DNA of 64,000 nt from Rubrivivax sp. Its GTDB lineage: Bacteria; Pseudomonadota; Gammaproteobacteria; Burkholderiales; Burkholderiaceae_C. The translations under genes were made by a program, and so were the position numbers. Location of the stretch: positions 251,874 through 315,873 of the forward strand of contig JADJYX010000047.1 of NCBI GenBank assembly GCA_016719535.1. The letters are read 5' to 3'. Shown piece after piece: positions 8,800 through 16,816 of the stretch. The notes beneath the pieces were generated by a model. The model saw only the letters and a list, made by a program, of their open reading frames with translations, did not search any database and had not been told where the DNA came from. Within the stretch, counting starts at the first letter, position 1. Every line of letters begins with the position of its first letter.

Positions 8800-9801
8800 C
8801 TATCGCATCTGCACGACGACCTTGCCCTTGGCGCGCCCCTGGGCGAGGTAGTCGAGGGCCTCCTTGGCCTGCTCGAAGGGAAATACCCGGTCGATCACCG
8901 GCCGGATGCGCTGTGTTTCGAGCAGCTTGCCGATCTGGGCGAGCTGATCGCCGTCGGCGCGGGCAAAGAGGAACGAGTAGTCGACGTCCTGCTGCTTCGC
9001 CAGGCGCTTGATCTTGCGGCTCATCAGCGCGAAGACGACGGTCAGGACGATGTTGGCGCGGCGCGCGCGCGCGAAGGCGACGTCCAGCGGCCCGACCAGC
9101 GAGACGATCTTGCCGCGCGGCTTGAGGATGCCGATGGACTTCTCGATCGAGTCACCCCGGATGGTGCCCAGCGCCGCGTCGTAGTCGCGCAGTACCGTCT
9201 CGAATGCCTGCTGCTTGTAGTCGACCACCTCGTCGGCGCCCAGGCTGCGCACCAGGTCGACATTGCCGGTGCTGGTGGTGGTGCCCACCTTGGCGCCCAG
9301 CCACTTGGCCAACTGGATCGCGAAGGTGCCGATGCCGCCGGAGCCGGCCGGAATGAACACCTTCTGCCCGGCGCGCAGACCGATGCGCTCCTTCAGCGCC
9401 TGCCAGGAGGTCAGCCCGACCATCGGGATCGACGCCGCCTGCACGAAGTCCAGGTTGGCCGGTTTCAGTGCGGCAGCGCTCTCGGGCACGACCGCGAACT
9501 CGGCGATCGAGCCCGTGCCCAGGTCGAAGATGTTGGCGAAGACCGCGTCACCCGGCTTGAAGCGGGTCACCCGGCTGCCGACCTCGATCACCACGCCCGC
9601 CAGATCGCTGCCCAGGGTGGCCGGCAGCTGGAACTTGACGACGGCCTTGAAGATGCCGGTCGGGATCATGTTGTCGATCGGGTTGACGCTCGCCGCGTGC
9701 ACCTGGACCAGCAGTTCATTGGCCTTCAGCGCTGGCCGCGGGACGTCGGAGAACCCGATCTCGGGCGACTTGCCATAGCGTTTGAAGGTGAGTGCTTTCA
9801 T
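8800..9801 (-). CDS. NADP-dependent MDR oxidoreductase (quinone reductase-like)
   Basis: 333-residue zinc-independent medium-chain reductase. The N-terminal GroES-like domain (GFSDVPRPALKANELLVQVHAASVN) is followed by the Rossmann domain, whose nucleotide loop reads AGSGGIGTFAIQLAKWLGA. It has no structural-zinc cysteines, as in quinone oxidoreductase and enoyl reductases. ATG 9801 fits the family start MKALTF; an upstream in-frame ATG at 9861 adds an Arg-rich stretch without similarity. It is the first gene of the minus-strand operon and is divergent from the TetR at 9961, with the operator-like palindromes between them. Confidence 0.88.
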   Translation of the reverse strand: MKALTFKRYGKSPEIGFSDVPRPALKANELLVQVHAASVNPIDNMIPTGIFKAVVKFQLPATLGSDLAGVVIEVGSRVTRFKPGDAVFANIFDLGTGSIAEFAVVPESAAALKPANLDFVQAASIPMVGLTSWQALKERIGLRAGQKVFIPAGSGGIGTFAIQLAKWLGAKVGTTTSTGNVDLVRSLGADEVVDYKQQAFETVLRDYDAALGTIRGDSIEKSIGILKPRGKIVSLVGPLDVAFARARRANIVLTVVFALMSRKIKRLAKQQDVDYSFLFARADGDQLAQIGKLLETQRIRPVIDRVFPFEQAKEALDYLAQGRAKGKVVVQMR

Positions 9802-9860
9802 GGGGGCTCGCAGGGTCCGGGATCGGTGTCTCGCCAGGCGAGGCGAGTTCGAATGCCGCA

Positions 9861-9877
9861 ATGATGACGCCCATCAT
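9861..9877. promoter_or_regulatory. ATGATG-N5-CATCAT operator-like repeat
   Basis: Inverted hexamers ATGATG and CATCAT with 5-bp spacing, 60 bp upstream of the MDR gene start. The half-sites equal those of the palindromes at 2623-2636 and 9894-9913, but the wider spacing makes it a weaker candidate. Confidence 0.35.
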
Positions 9878-9893
9878 CGTAAAAGTCAAGTCT

Positions 9894-9921
9894 TTGATGA
9901 TGCACATCATCAATGTATAGT
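9894..9921 (+). promoter_or_regulatory. TetR operator overlapping a promoter
   Basis: TTGATGATG-CA-CATCATCAA is a perfect palindrome with 9-bp arms (9894-9913). Its first six bases, TTGATG, can serve as a -35 hexamer, with TATAGT at 9916-9921 as the -10 after a 16-bp spacer. A repressor here would block the promoter of the TetR gene at 9961 and sit next to the divergent MDR operon. The core is the same as at 2623-2636. Confidence 0.6.
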
Positions 9922-9960
9922 TGACAGCGAACACGTCGAGCCAACCCACTGCAGGCAGCC

Positions 9961-10572
9961 ATGAAAGTCACCAAGGCCCAGGCGCAAGCCAACCGAGCCC
10001 TCGTCGTCGAGACGGCCTCGCAGCTGTTCCGCGAGCGCGGGTTCGATGGCGTCGGCGTGGCCGACCTGATGGCGGCCGCGGGCTTCACGCATGGCGGCTT
10101 CTACAAGCAGTTCGGTTCGAAGGCCGACTTGATGGCCGAGGCCACGGCCTGTGGCATCGCCCAGACCGGGGCGCTGGCCGAGGGCGTGGATGCAGCGGAA
10201 TTCGTCAGGCACTACCTCTCGCGCGAGCACCGGGACAACCGCGCGACCGGCTGCACGATGGCTGCGCTGGGCGGTGACGCGGCCCGGCAGCCGGATTCGG
10301 TCCGCGTCGCCTTCGAGGATGGCGTCGAGAACCTGCTGGCGCTGCTGGGCCGGAAGGGCGCTTCATCGGGCCCGGCCGATGCAGCGCGGGCGCGGGCCAG
10401 GCTCATCGACGTGCTGTCGCACGCGGTGGGCGCCCTCGTCCTGTCGCGCGCCTGCCCCGACGATTCGCCGCTTGCCGATGAAATCCTGACGGTCTGCCGC
10501 GATGCCATCCTGGGTTCGCAGACGCCGCTTGGCACCGAGAGGGCGAAGGCGCGCAAACGCAAGGTGGGCTGA
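9961..10572 (+). CDS. TetR/AcrR-family transcriptional regulator
   Basis: 203-residue regulator. Helix-turn-helix GVGVADLMAAAGFTHGGFYKQF lies near residues 28-50, and the ligand-domain stretch SREHRDNRATGCTMAALGGD matches the same LmrA/YxaF-like group as the TetR at 2665. Together with the shared operator core, this suggests duplicated or cross-talking repressors. It is divergent from the minus-strand MDR/OYE/hydrolase operon, which it most likely controls. The C-terminus is rich in Lys and Arg. ATG at 9961. Confidence 0.9.
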   Translation: MKVTKAQAQANRALVVETASQLFRERGFDGVGVADLMAAAGFTHGGFYKQFGSKADLMAEATACGIAQTGALAEGVDAAEFVRHYLSREHRDNRATGCTMAALGGDAARQPDSVRVAFEDGVENLLALLGRKGASSGPADAARARARLIDVLSHAVGALVLSRACPDDSPLADEILTVCRDAILGSQTPLGTERAKARKRKVG

Positions 10573-10618
10573 GGTCCATTTCGGCGAGCGCCGCTGTCGC
10601 CCAGGGCGTGGTCGACAG

Positions 10619-10963
10619 TCAGGCGGCAAACCGCTTGACCGCGTGTTCATCCCATTCGATGCCGATCCCGGCGCGATCCGGAATCTGCAGCTGCCCGGCC
10701 ACCACCGGGAAGGGCTCCTTCAGGATCGGGTCGGCCCAATCCTGCCACTGCAGCCAATGCGCCGTCTCGGTGACCCGCCTGAGGTGTGCGGAGGCTTCCG
10801 GATGGAGGTGCATCGACACCTCGATGCCGGCCGCCGCGGCGATCGGCACCGAACGCAACCACCCTGACACGCCGCCGATCCACATGATGTCGGGCATCAC
10901 GTGGTCGCCGGCCTGCATCGTGACCGCCCGGTGCAGCTCGCGTGCGCCGTAGAAGCTCTCGCC
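10619..10963 (-). pseudogene. C-terminal fragment of an enolase-superfamily (mandelate racemase type) enzyme
   Basis: About 114 residues match the end of mandelate racemase/muconate lactonising enzymes: GESFYGARELHRA, HVMPDIMWIGGVSGWL (the barrel strand with the GG turn), GIEVSMHLHPEASAHL (catalytic-His strand) and LKEPFPVVAGQLQIP near the C-terminus. The N-terminal capping domain and the metal-binding Asp/Glu/Glu region are missing. The fragment lies downstream of and out of frame with a truncated intradiol dioxygenase, so a deletion joined them. It cannot be active alone. Confidence 0.75.
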
Positions 10964-10971
10964 CCGTTGCA

Positions 10972-11048
10972 GCGGTAGGCGACCGGTTTGCCGTAGGTCT
11001 CCATTTCTTCGACGAGCGCGTGCAGATAGTCGTCGAAAGCGAGCGATG
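10972..11048 (-). pseudogene. Short remnant, possibly of a metallophosphoesterase
   Basis: About 26 residues (PSLAFDDYLHALVEEMETYG, then KPVAY) lie between the dioxygenase part and the racemase part of the same stretch and match neither. The pattern F-x-D-Y-L-x-A-L...GKPV resembles a segment before the HGD motif of calcineurin-like phosphoesterases found in related bacteria. This is a pattern-based guess; it may instead be random sequence at a deletion junction. Confidence 0.25.
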
Positions 11049-11070
11049 GCCTCGGCACCGATGGGCCTGC

Positions 11071-11646
11071 CTGGCCTCGCACGTCGAAATGAGTGTGCGG
11101 CGGCCGCAGCCATCCTGGCACGGGCGTGACCGGGCAGGCGCCGGGCTCGACGGTCTTGATGCGATAGCGGCCTTCGGCATCGGCTCGAACCCTGGCACAG
11201 CCGTCGAAGTTCGAATCGATCGGCTGCGGGTTGTGGTCTGCCGCATGGGTGTACCGGCCCGCGGCGTTTGCCTGCCAGATCTCGAGATCGGCGTTGGCGA
11301 CCGGCTCGCCGCGCACGTTGGTGACGCGTCCGCTCGAGTACACGATCGTTGCCAGCGCGCGGGCGTCCTTGCCGGCGATGACGGTCAGGTCGGCGTCCCG
11401 ATCCAACGGCAAACGCAGGGGGTAGGGCGGCCCGATGCCCTGCCCGGACGTCGGGCGCATGGTCGCTCGAGCCGCGGGCTGCTGGCCGAACTCCGGCATC
11501 ACCGCCGTGGTGGGCCCGGCACCCGTGAACGCTGCTGAAGCCGTCAACAGACGTCGGCGCCTCCAGCCGTGCGCCGACGCGCCTGGCCTGTCGTGAGCGT
11601 GGCGCTGACCGCCATCGATGGAGACTGTCGGGTCGCACATGGGCAT
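11071..11646 (-). pseudogene. Truncated intradiol ring-cleavage dioxygenase with altered iron ligand
   Basis: About 192 residues, starting with a twin-Arg-like segment (HGWRRRRLLTASAAF). The body matches protocatechuate/hydroxyquinol 3,4-dioxygenase-like proteins: GRVTNVRGEPVANADLEIWQ, AGRYTH (first Tyr ligand) and RPPHTHF (the two His ligands). The second Tyr ligand, 13 residues before the first His, is Cys (GACPV instead of GAYPV). After VRGQ the family sequence stops, so the C-terminal domain is gone. Loss of an iron ligand and truncation both indicate an inactive gene. The open frame runs on to 10897 in foreign sequence. Confidence 0.75.
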
Positions 11647-11794
11647 CCTCTGCGATGACGTGGCTCACTCTGACGGCAACTGTCGCGCGCGCGCCGCAGT
11701 GCCGGCGTCGTGCAGCGCGTCGGACTTGACCTCGTTCAAGACAGTCGCAGCTCACCCGGTCGATGCGGCCGTGCCGGGCGGCGCGCACGCTATC

Positions 11795-12322
11795 GTGTCT
11801 GACGTGACGCTCCTCTCGCCTGGCCCGCTCTGCACACAGCGAACGGCTCGACCGCACACGCAGGTCGACCCGTTGCGGTCCTTTACGCGCCGCGCTCGCC
11901 GCCTCTGGCTGTGCGGGCTGTTGCTGGCGATGCTGTTCTCGGCGCTGCAGAGCGTGCTCGGTGCCGTGGTCGTCGGCGCGCTGACCGGCGGCGCGCCGCT
12001 GGTCGAGGTCTGCACGCCGCAGGGCATGCGCTGGATGCCGCTGGCGGCCGCCGAACTCGCCACGCCGTCCTCCGGCCCCGGTGCCACGGGCACTGCCAGC
12101 GACCTGCCGGCCAGCCTGCGGGGACTGGCCCAACCCTGCGCCTGGGCGCTGGCACACGTCAGCGTGCCGCCCGCGCCGCCGACCGATCGTCAGCCGGTGC
12201 TGCCGATGCCGGTCCGGCTGGCGCTGCCGCCTCCTGACACCGCCGATCGGCTGCCGCCTGTCGACAGCGGGCGGATCCTCCTGACGGCACCGATGCGCGC
12301 GCCACCGGCCCGCACCGCCTGA
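11795..12322 (+). CDS. DUF2946-type membrane protein next to copper receptor
   Basis: Small protein with one hydrophobic helix (LWLCGLLLAMLFSALQSVLG), the stretch VEVCTPQGMRWMPL, the spaced Cys in QPCAWAL, and a Pro-rich tail ending APPARTA. This is the layout of DUF2946 proteins, often encoded beside TonB-dependent copper receptors, as here (receptor starts 130 bp later). The start is uncertain: GTG 11795 is one choice, GTG 11804 and TTG 11873 are others, and the open frame reaches back to 11618 through sequence with no protein character. A role in copper uptake is inferred from context. Confidence 0.65.
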   Translation: MSDVTLLSPGPLCTQRTARPHTQVDPLRSFTRRARRLWLCGLLLAMLFSALQSVLGAVVVGALTGGAPLVEVCTPQGMRWMPLAAAELATPSSGPGATGTASDLPASLRGLAQPCAWALAHVSVPPAPPTDRQPVLPMPVRLALPPPDTADRLPPVDSGRILLTAPMRAPPARTA

Positions 12323-12452
12323 GCCCCGGGCCGGCCCCGCGCCGGCTCGCCCATCGCCTTTTCGTGACCTTCCGGTCGCGGGCCCCCCGGGCCCGCGCCG
12401 GCCGGCGTCGTGCGCGCTGCCGCTGAGGCAGCCGGCACACGCCCTGCTCAGG

Positions 12453-14837
12453 ATGACTCCCATGCCTACCTTCGCTCCGACCCGGGCGGCCGCCGGCCGC
12501 CACCCCGCACCGCGCCTGTCGACCCTCGGCCTGGCCCTCGCAGCGGCCCTGCCGTTGGCCGCCCCCTTCCTCGCGAACCCCGCGCGTGCGGCCGACGCTG
12601 CCGCGGCGCCTGCGCCTGCAGCCTCCGCCGCGTCCGCCGCCGCCGATCCGGTGGTGGTGACGGGCGTGCGGCCCAAGCCGCTGCCCCAGGCCGAAGGGCC
12701 GGGCGAGCGTGAACTCCGCGCGCGCCGCGCCGCCACCAGCGACAGCGCGAAGCTGCTGCAGGGCGTGCCCGGCCTGTCGCTCTACACCGCCGGCGGCGTC
12801 TCCAGCCTGCCGGTCATCCGCGGCCTGGCCGACGACCGCCTGCGCATCAAGGTGGACGGCATGGACCTGATCTCGGCCTGCGGCAACCACATGAACCCGC
12901 CGCTGTCGTACATCGACGCCAGCGCGGTGCACAGCGTCGAGGTCTTCGCCGGCATCGCGCCGGTCAGCGCCGGTGGCGACAGCATCGGCGGCACGGTATC
13001 GGTGCGCTCGGCCGAGCCGGAATTCGCCGCCGCCGGTGCCGGCCTGCTGACCCGGGGCGAGATCGGCGCGAGCGTGCGCAGCAACGGCCGCGGTGCGGCT
13101 GGCAACCTGGGGGCGACGATCGCCAGCGCGCAACTGAGCTTCAACTACCGCGGGTCGATCGCCCGGGCCGACAACGTCCACGCCGGCCAGGCCTTCAAGG
13201 CCGCCGGCCCGGCCGCCGCCGGGCGCGGGCTGCTCGACGCCGACGAGGTGGGCTCGACCGCCTACGACGTGGTCAATCACGCGCTGTCGGCCGCGTGGCG
13301 CATCGGCACGCAACACGTGGCCGAGCTGCGGCTGGGGCTGCAGGACATCGCCAAGCAGAACTGGCCCAACCAGCGCATGGACATGACCGGCAATCTCAGC
13401 CAGCAGGTCAATCTGCGCTACCAGGGCCGTTTCGACTGGGGCCAGCTCGAAGCCCGCGTCTATCGCGAGAATACCGAGCACGCCATGCAGTTCGGCGAAG
13501 ACAAGCTGTACTGGTACGGGCCCGCCGGCGGCAGCGACGGCGTGGCCGGCCCGATCAGCGGGGGCACCACCGGCTACGCCGCCGGCATGCCGATGGACAC
13601 CCACGGCCGCAACACCGGCTCGAGCCTCAAGGCCGACGTCCCGCTCAACGAGCGCGACCTGCTGCGCGTCGGCACCGAGTGGCAGCGCTACCGCCTCGAC
13701 GACTGGTGGGACCCCTCCGGCAAGGGCATGTGGCCCGACACCTTCTGGAATATCCGCGACGGCCGACGTGACCGCGCGGCACTGTTCGGCGAGTGGGAGG
13801 CGCAGTGGACGCCGCAGTGGCTCAGCCACCTCGGCCTGCGCCACGAGACGGTGACGATGGATGCCGGCCCGGTGCAGGGCTACAGCGCCGCCTTCAGCCC
13901 CACCGACCAGGCCGCCTTCAACGCCGCCGACCGCCGGCACACCGACCGCAACCCCAACCTCGTCGCGCTGCTGCGCTACAAGCCCGCCACGACGCTGACG
14001 CTCGAGGGCGGCTATGCGATGAAGACGCGCTCGCCCAACCTCTACGAGCGCTACGCCTGGTCGACCCACGGCATGGCGATGCGCATGATCAACCTCGTCG
14101 GCGACGGCAACGGCTATGTCGGCAACCTGACGCTGCAGCCCGAGACCGCCCACACCGTCAGCGCCGCTGCCGAGTGGCAGGCCGAGGACGGCCAGGGCTG
14201 GCACCTGCGGGTGTCGCCGCACCTGACGCAGGTCGAGGACTATATCGACGCCGAGCGCTGCTTCGCCAGGTCGACCAACACCGCCTGCACGGCCGCCAAC
14301 CTGACGCTTCAGGACGGCTTCGTCTACCTGCGCTACGTCAACCAGTCGGCCCGGCTGTACGGGGTGGACCTGTCGGGCGACCTGCAACTCGGCGAGTGGG
14401 GCGCGCTGGGCGAGGTGGGCACGCGCGCCCAGATCAGCTGGCTGCGCGGCACCAACCGCGACACCGGCGACCAGCTCCTCAACATCATGCCGCTGCACGC
14501 CCGGTTCACGCTGGAGCAACGCCGGCCGCTGGCCGGCGGCCGCTGGAACGGCGCGCTGGAACTCGAGCTGGTCGGCGCCAAGGACCGCGTCTCGGCCACC
14601 CGCAACGAGATGCGCACCGCCGGCTACGGCCTGCTGCACCTGCGCGCAGGGTGGGAGCTCGGCGGCCTGCGCATCGACGTGGGCATCGAGAACCTGCTCG
14701 ACCGCTTCTACCGGCACCCGCTGGGCGGCGCCTACCTCGGCCAGGGCAAGACCATGTCGGCCACCGGCGTGCCCTGGGGGACGCCGGTGCCGGGCCCCGG
14801 CCGCAGCTTCCATGCCGGCGTGAACTGGAAGTTCTGA
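12453..14837 (+). CDS. TonB-dependent copper receptor (OprC/NosA-like)
   Basis: 794-residue outer-membrane receptor with an N-terminal signal peptide (cleavage near ARAADA), a plug domain (RIKVDGMDLISACGNHMNPP, SVEVFAGIAPVSAGGDSIGG) and a 22-strand barrel ending in a terminal aromatic residue (NWKF). The plug motif ACGNHMNPPLSYID is characteristic of OprC/NosA copper receptors. Energised by TonB-ExbBD, it would import copper; exbB/exbD lie 26 kb away in the window. It follows a DUF2946 gene, the usual partner. Copper so acquired could feed the cbb3 oxidase encoded at 46.5 kb. Confidence 0.88.
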   Translation: MTPMPTFAPTRAAAGRHPAPRLSTLGLALAAALPLAAPFLANPARAADAAAAPAPAASAASAAADPVVVTGVRPKPLPQAEGPGERELRARRAATSDSAKLLQGVPGLSLYTAGGVSSLPVIRGLADDRLRIKVDGMDLISACGNHMNPPLSYIDASAVHSVEVFAGIAPVSAGGDSIGGTVSVRSAEPEFAAAGAGLLTRGEIGASVRSNGRGAAGNLGATIASAQLSFNYRGSIARADNVHAGQAFKAAGPAAAGRGLLDADEVGSTAYDVVNHALSAAWRIGTQHVAELRLGLQDIAKQNWPNQRMDMTGNLSQQVNLRYQGRFDWGQLEARVYRENTEHAMQFGEDKLYWYGPAGGSDGVAGPISGGTTGYAAGMPMDTHGRNTGSSLKADVPLNERDLLRVGTEWQRYRLDDWWDPSGKGMWPDTFWNIRDGRRDRAALFGEWEAQWTPQWLSHLGLRHETVTMDAGPVQGYSAAFSPTDQAAFNAADRRHTDRNPNLVALLRYKPATTLTLEGGYAMKTRSPNLYERYAWSTHGMAMRMINLVGDGNGYVGNLTLQPETAHTVSAAAEWQAEDGQGWHLRVSPHLTQVEDYIDAERCFARSTNTACTAANLTLQDGFVYLRYVNQSARLYGVDLSGDLQLGEWGALGEVGTRAQISWLRGTNRDTGDQLLNIMPLHARFTLEQRRPLAGGRWNGALELELVGAKDRVSATRNEMRTAGYGLLHLRAGWELGGLRIDVGIENLLDRFYRHPLGGAYLGQGKTMSATGVPWGTPVPGPGRSFHAGVNWKF

Positions 14838-14853
14838 CGCCGTCGCGCACGCG

Positions 14854-14955
14854 CAGGATGCCGGCGAAGTACGCTGCCAGCTTGTCGCGCGCCGTCAGCG
14901 GGAGGACGTGGCCCCCGTACTGGTCCGGCCGCACGACGACGCTGCAGCCGGCGGC
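14854..14955 (-). pseudogene. C-terminal remnant of an FAD aromatic hydroxylase (phenol/3-hydroxybenzoate monooxygenase type)
   Basis: About 34 residues read CSVVVRPDQYGGHVLPL, then TARDKLAAYFAGIL. This is the end of MobA/phenol 2-monooxygenase-like hydroxylases, whose thioredoxin-like C-terminal domain has VVVRPDQYVAHVLPL. The rest of the enzyme (FAD-binding GxGxxG and DG motifs) is absent upstream, and the fragment lies antisense at the tail of the copper receptor gene. It is another trace of lost aromatic catabolism genes in this region. Confidence 0.6.
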
Positions 14956-15616
14956 GCGCTGTGGCGGCGCCGCGGCGAGGCCGGATCGTGCTCGAGCCAG
15001 TCGCACGGGGTGGCGACGGCGCCGTCGGACTGGCGTTCATGCAGCGGCTGGCAGCCCTGGTGCCGCGGCCGCGGTTGCACCTCATCAGGTTTTTCGGCCT
15101 GCCAGCACCCAACGCCAAGCTGCGGTTGCCGCCGCGGACACCAGACACACCAACTCGGGCAGCGCCACATGGCGGCAGCCGGGGGGGCGCTGCCCCGCCC
15201 GTGGACTCGACGCCGGAAGACCCAGGGCGAACCCCGGTATCGAGGTCGAACGAGTTTCAGGCAAAACGTCGGGTGCCGGTCGAGTCGGGGCGAGGCAAAG
15301 GCCCGGTCGCCAGTTCAGAGCCCTCCGAATCCGCAGCGGCCGCCCACGCAGGCGTGACTCGGGCGGACAAAAGGCCGTTTGAAATTCCGAGCGCCAATGT
15401 GCGAGATCGGCCTCGCCTTCATCGTGCTGCTGAAATTCATGTTCCAGGGCGACGCCTTCTCAGCGATCGAGAACCATGTCGTCGAAGTGTGGAAAGCCGG
15501 GCGCACGACAGCCGGCGGGCTGCAGCCGCCTCCGGCCGGGCTTGCGACCCTTGGATCCTCCAGTCGCCGCAACGGCAGCGTCTGCCGGCCGGCGTTGCGG
15601 GCCGCAGGCCGAGTCG
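14956..15616. other. Intergenic stretch without recognisable gene
   Basis: About 660 bp between the hydroxylase remnant and the DUF1330 gene. Open frames on both strands are Arg-, Pro- and Ala-rich and look like chance frames in GC-rich DNA. The minus strand has scraps such as HFDDMVLD near 15480 that I could not place. It may hold further decayed gene material. Confidence 0.5.
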
Positions 15617-16042
15617 TCAACCCTGCATCTGCAAGAGGACCGTGCGCTGCAGGCCCGCGTAACGATGGACGAGCGCCTCGCGATAGGCGGCGTTGGCCAT
15701 CATCGCGAGGAAGTGCTGGCGGCTCGGGTAGCGGACCAGCAGGCACTTGTCCCAGTCCTGGCTGGCATCGCCGATGAAGGCTCTGTCGATCTTTCCTTCC
15801 CACACCACCTCGGCATGGCTCACGTCGCCTACGGTTTCCACGAAGGCCGTCTGGTACCGGCGGTAGGCCTCGGCACCCGAGCAGGGCGCGTGGGGAGACC
15901 CTGCGGGGTAGTTCGCGTGCTCGCGGAACTTCAGAAGATTGAGCATCACCACCGGGCCGTCGGGGCCGGCATCGCGCAATGCGCGCACCTGATCGGCCGT
16001 GGGGTCGATGGACGGATCGAAATTGGCGGGACGGAGGGTCAT
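15617..16042 (-). CDS. DUF1330-family protein
   Basis: 141-residue protein of the DUF1330 family (dimeric ferredoxin-like fold). Typical elements are PVVMLNLLKFRE near the N-terminus, AYRRYQTAFVETV, and WDKCLLVRYPSRQHFLAMMA, the region around the conserved RYP. Function in this family is not established. ATG 16042 (MTLRPANF) is preferred to the in-frame ATG 16075, which adds residues without family character. It is encoded alone, with no clear operon partner. Confidence 0.85.
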   Translation of the reverse strand: MTLRPANFDPSIDPTADQVRALRDAGPDGPVVMLNLLKFREHANYPAGSPHAPCSGAEAYRRYQTAFVETVGDVSHAEVVWEGKIDRAFIGDASQDWDKCLLVRYPSRQHFLAMMANAAYREALVHRYAGLQRTVLLQMQG

Positions 16043-16190
16043 GGGTTCGGCTCTTTCTGATGCCGCGCCGTGCATGCGCGAACCGCATTGTCGGCGCGGG
16101 CCGGATGGCAGCGATGTGGCTGGCCAAGCCTGCCCTCGTCGTCAACGATCAAACAGCAGCAGCCGATGCGCACCGATCGCTGTCCCGACC

Positions 16191-16490
16191 TCAACTCGCC
16201 GTGTCCGGCCGCTCGCTGAGGTCCCAGAGCGTGCCTTGCCAGTTGGAGATGCGGCCTTCGGCCTGGCAGCCCGTGCAGTGCCAGGCGATGGCGTCGTCCT
16301 GGGCCAGTGCGGCCTCGACCTTGCCCTTCTTGCACTTGAAGCAGCGTGGCAGGGTCACGCCGACGTCGTCGAAGTCGGTGGCGTAGGCGATGACGCCCGC
16401 ATGGAAGTCAGCCATGGCCTTGGCTGGACCCCGCAGCGGGGCGATGGCGCCCTTGTCGTCCAGAAAATGACGTGCGTCGGTGAAGTACAT
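16191..16490 (-). CDS. Conserved small protein with two CxxC zinc-ribbon pairs
   Basis: 99-residue protein. Two Cys pairs, CFKC and CTGC, about 22 residues apart, would form a zinc ribbon. The N-terminus (MYFTDARHFLDDKGAIAPLR) and the C-terminus (ISNWQGTLWDLSE) are well structured and have normal GC-rich codon use. I recognise the pattern as a conserved hypothetical of proteobacteria but not a named family. A nucleic-acid or protein-binding role is possible. Confidence 0.7.
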   Translation of the reverse strand: MYFTDARHFLDDKGAIAPLRGPAKAMADFHAGVIAYATDFDDVGVTLPRCFKCKKGKVEAALAQDDAIAWHCTGCQAEGRISNWQGTLWDLSERPDTAS

Positions 16491-16816
16491 GGGTCAGGTG
16501 TGTCCGCGCAACCGGTGCGCGGCGTCGAAGAATCGTACAGGCTCATCCGACGGCAGTCCGCAGACAACCGGTGCTGCTCCTGCCAACCCGAGAGTTCGCG
16601 CACGGCCCGAGCGTCGCCCACTTGCGGGCTCCCGCGCGCAACCCGCATCTTGTTGCCGCAGTGGCTGGGTTGACGCGATGCCGGCGTGAAAATGCCGCCT
16701 CGCTAACCTGACGAAAGCCAGACGCAGATGCCACACCGGCACGACCCGGACGGGTCGGCCGAACATTCTGGCCGCATGCTGTCGGCGGCGGCATCACGAC
16801 CCCTGTTCACCGTCCG

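Noticed and set aside
12159..14813. Minus-strand open frame of over 800 codons opposite the copper receptor
   Set aside because: A mirror frame of a GC-rich gene; no signal peptide, fold or family pattern.
15379..15480. Hydrophobic plus-strand stretch (GLAFIVLLKFMFQGDAF)
   Set aside because: It starts at TTG without a ribosome site and loses character after about 40 codons; it could not be linked to any family.
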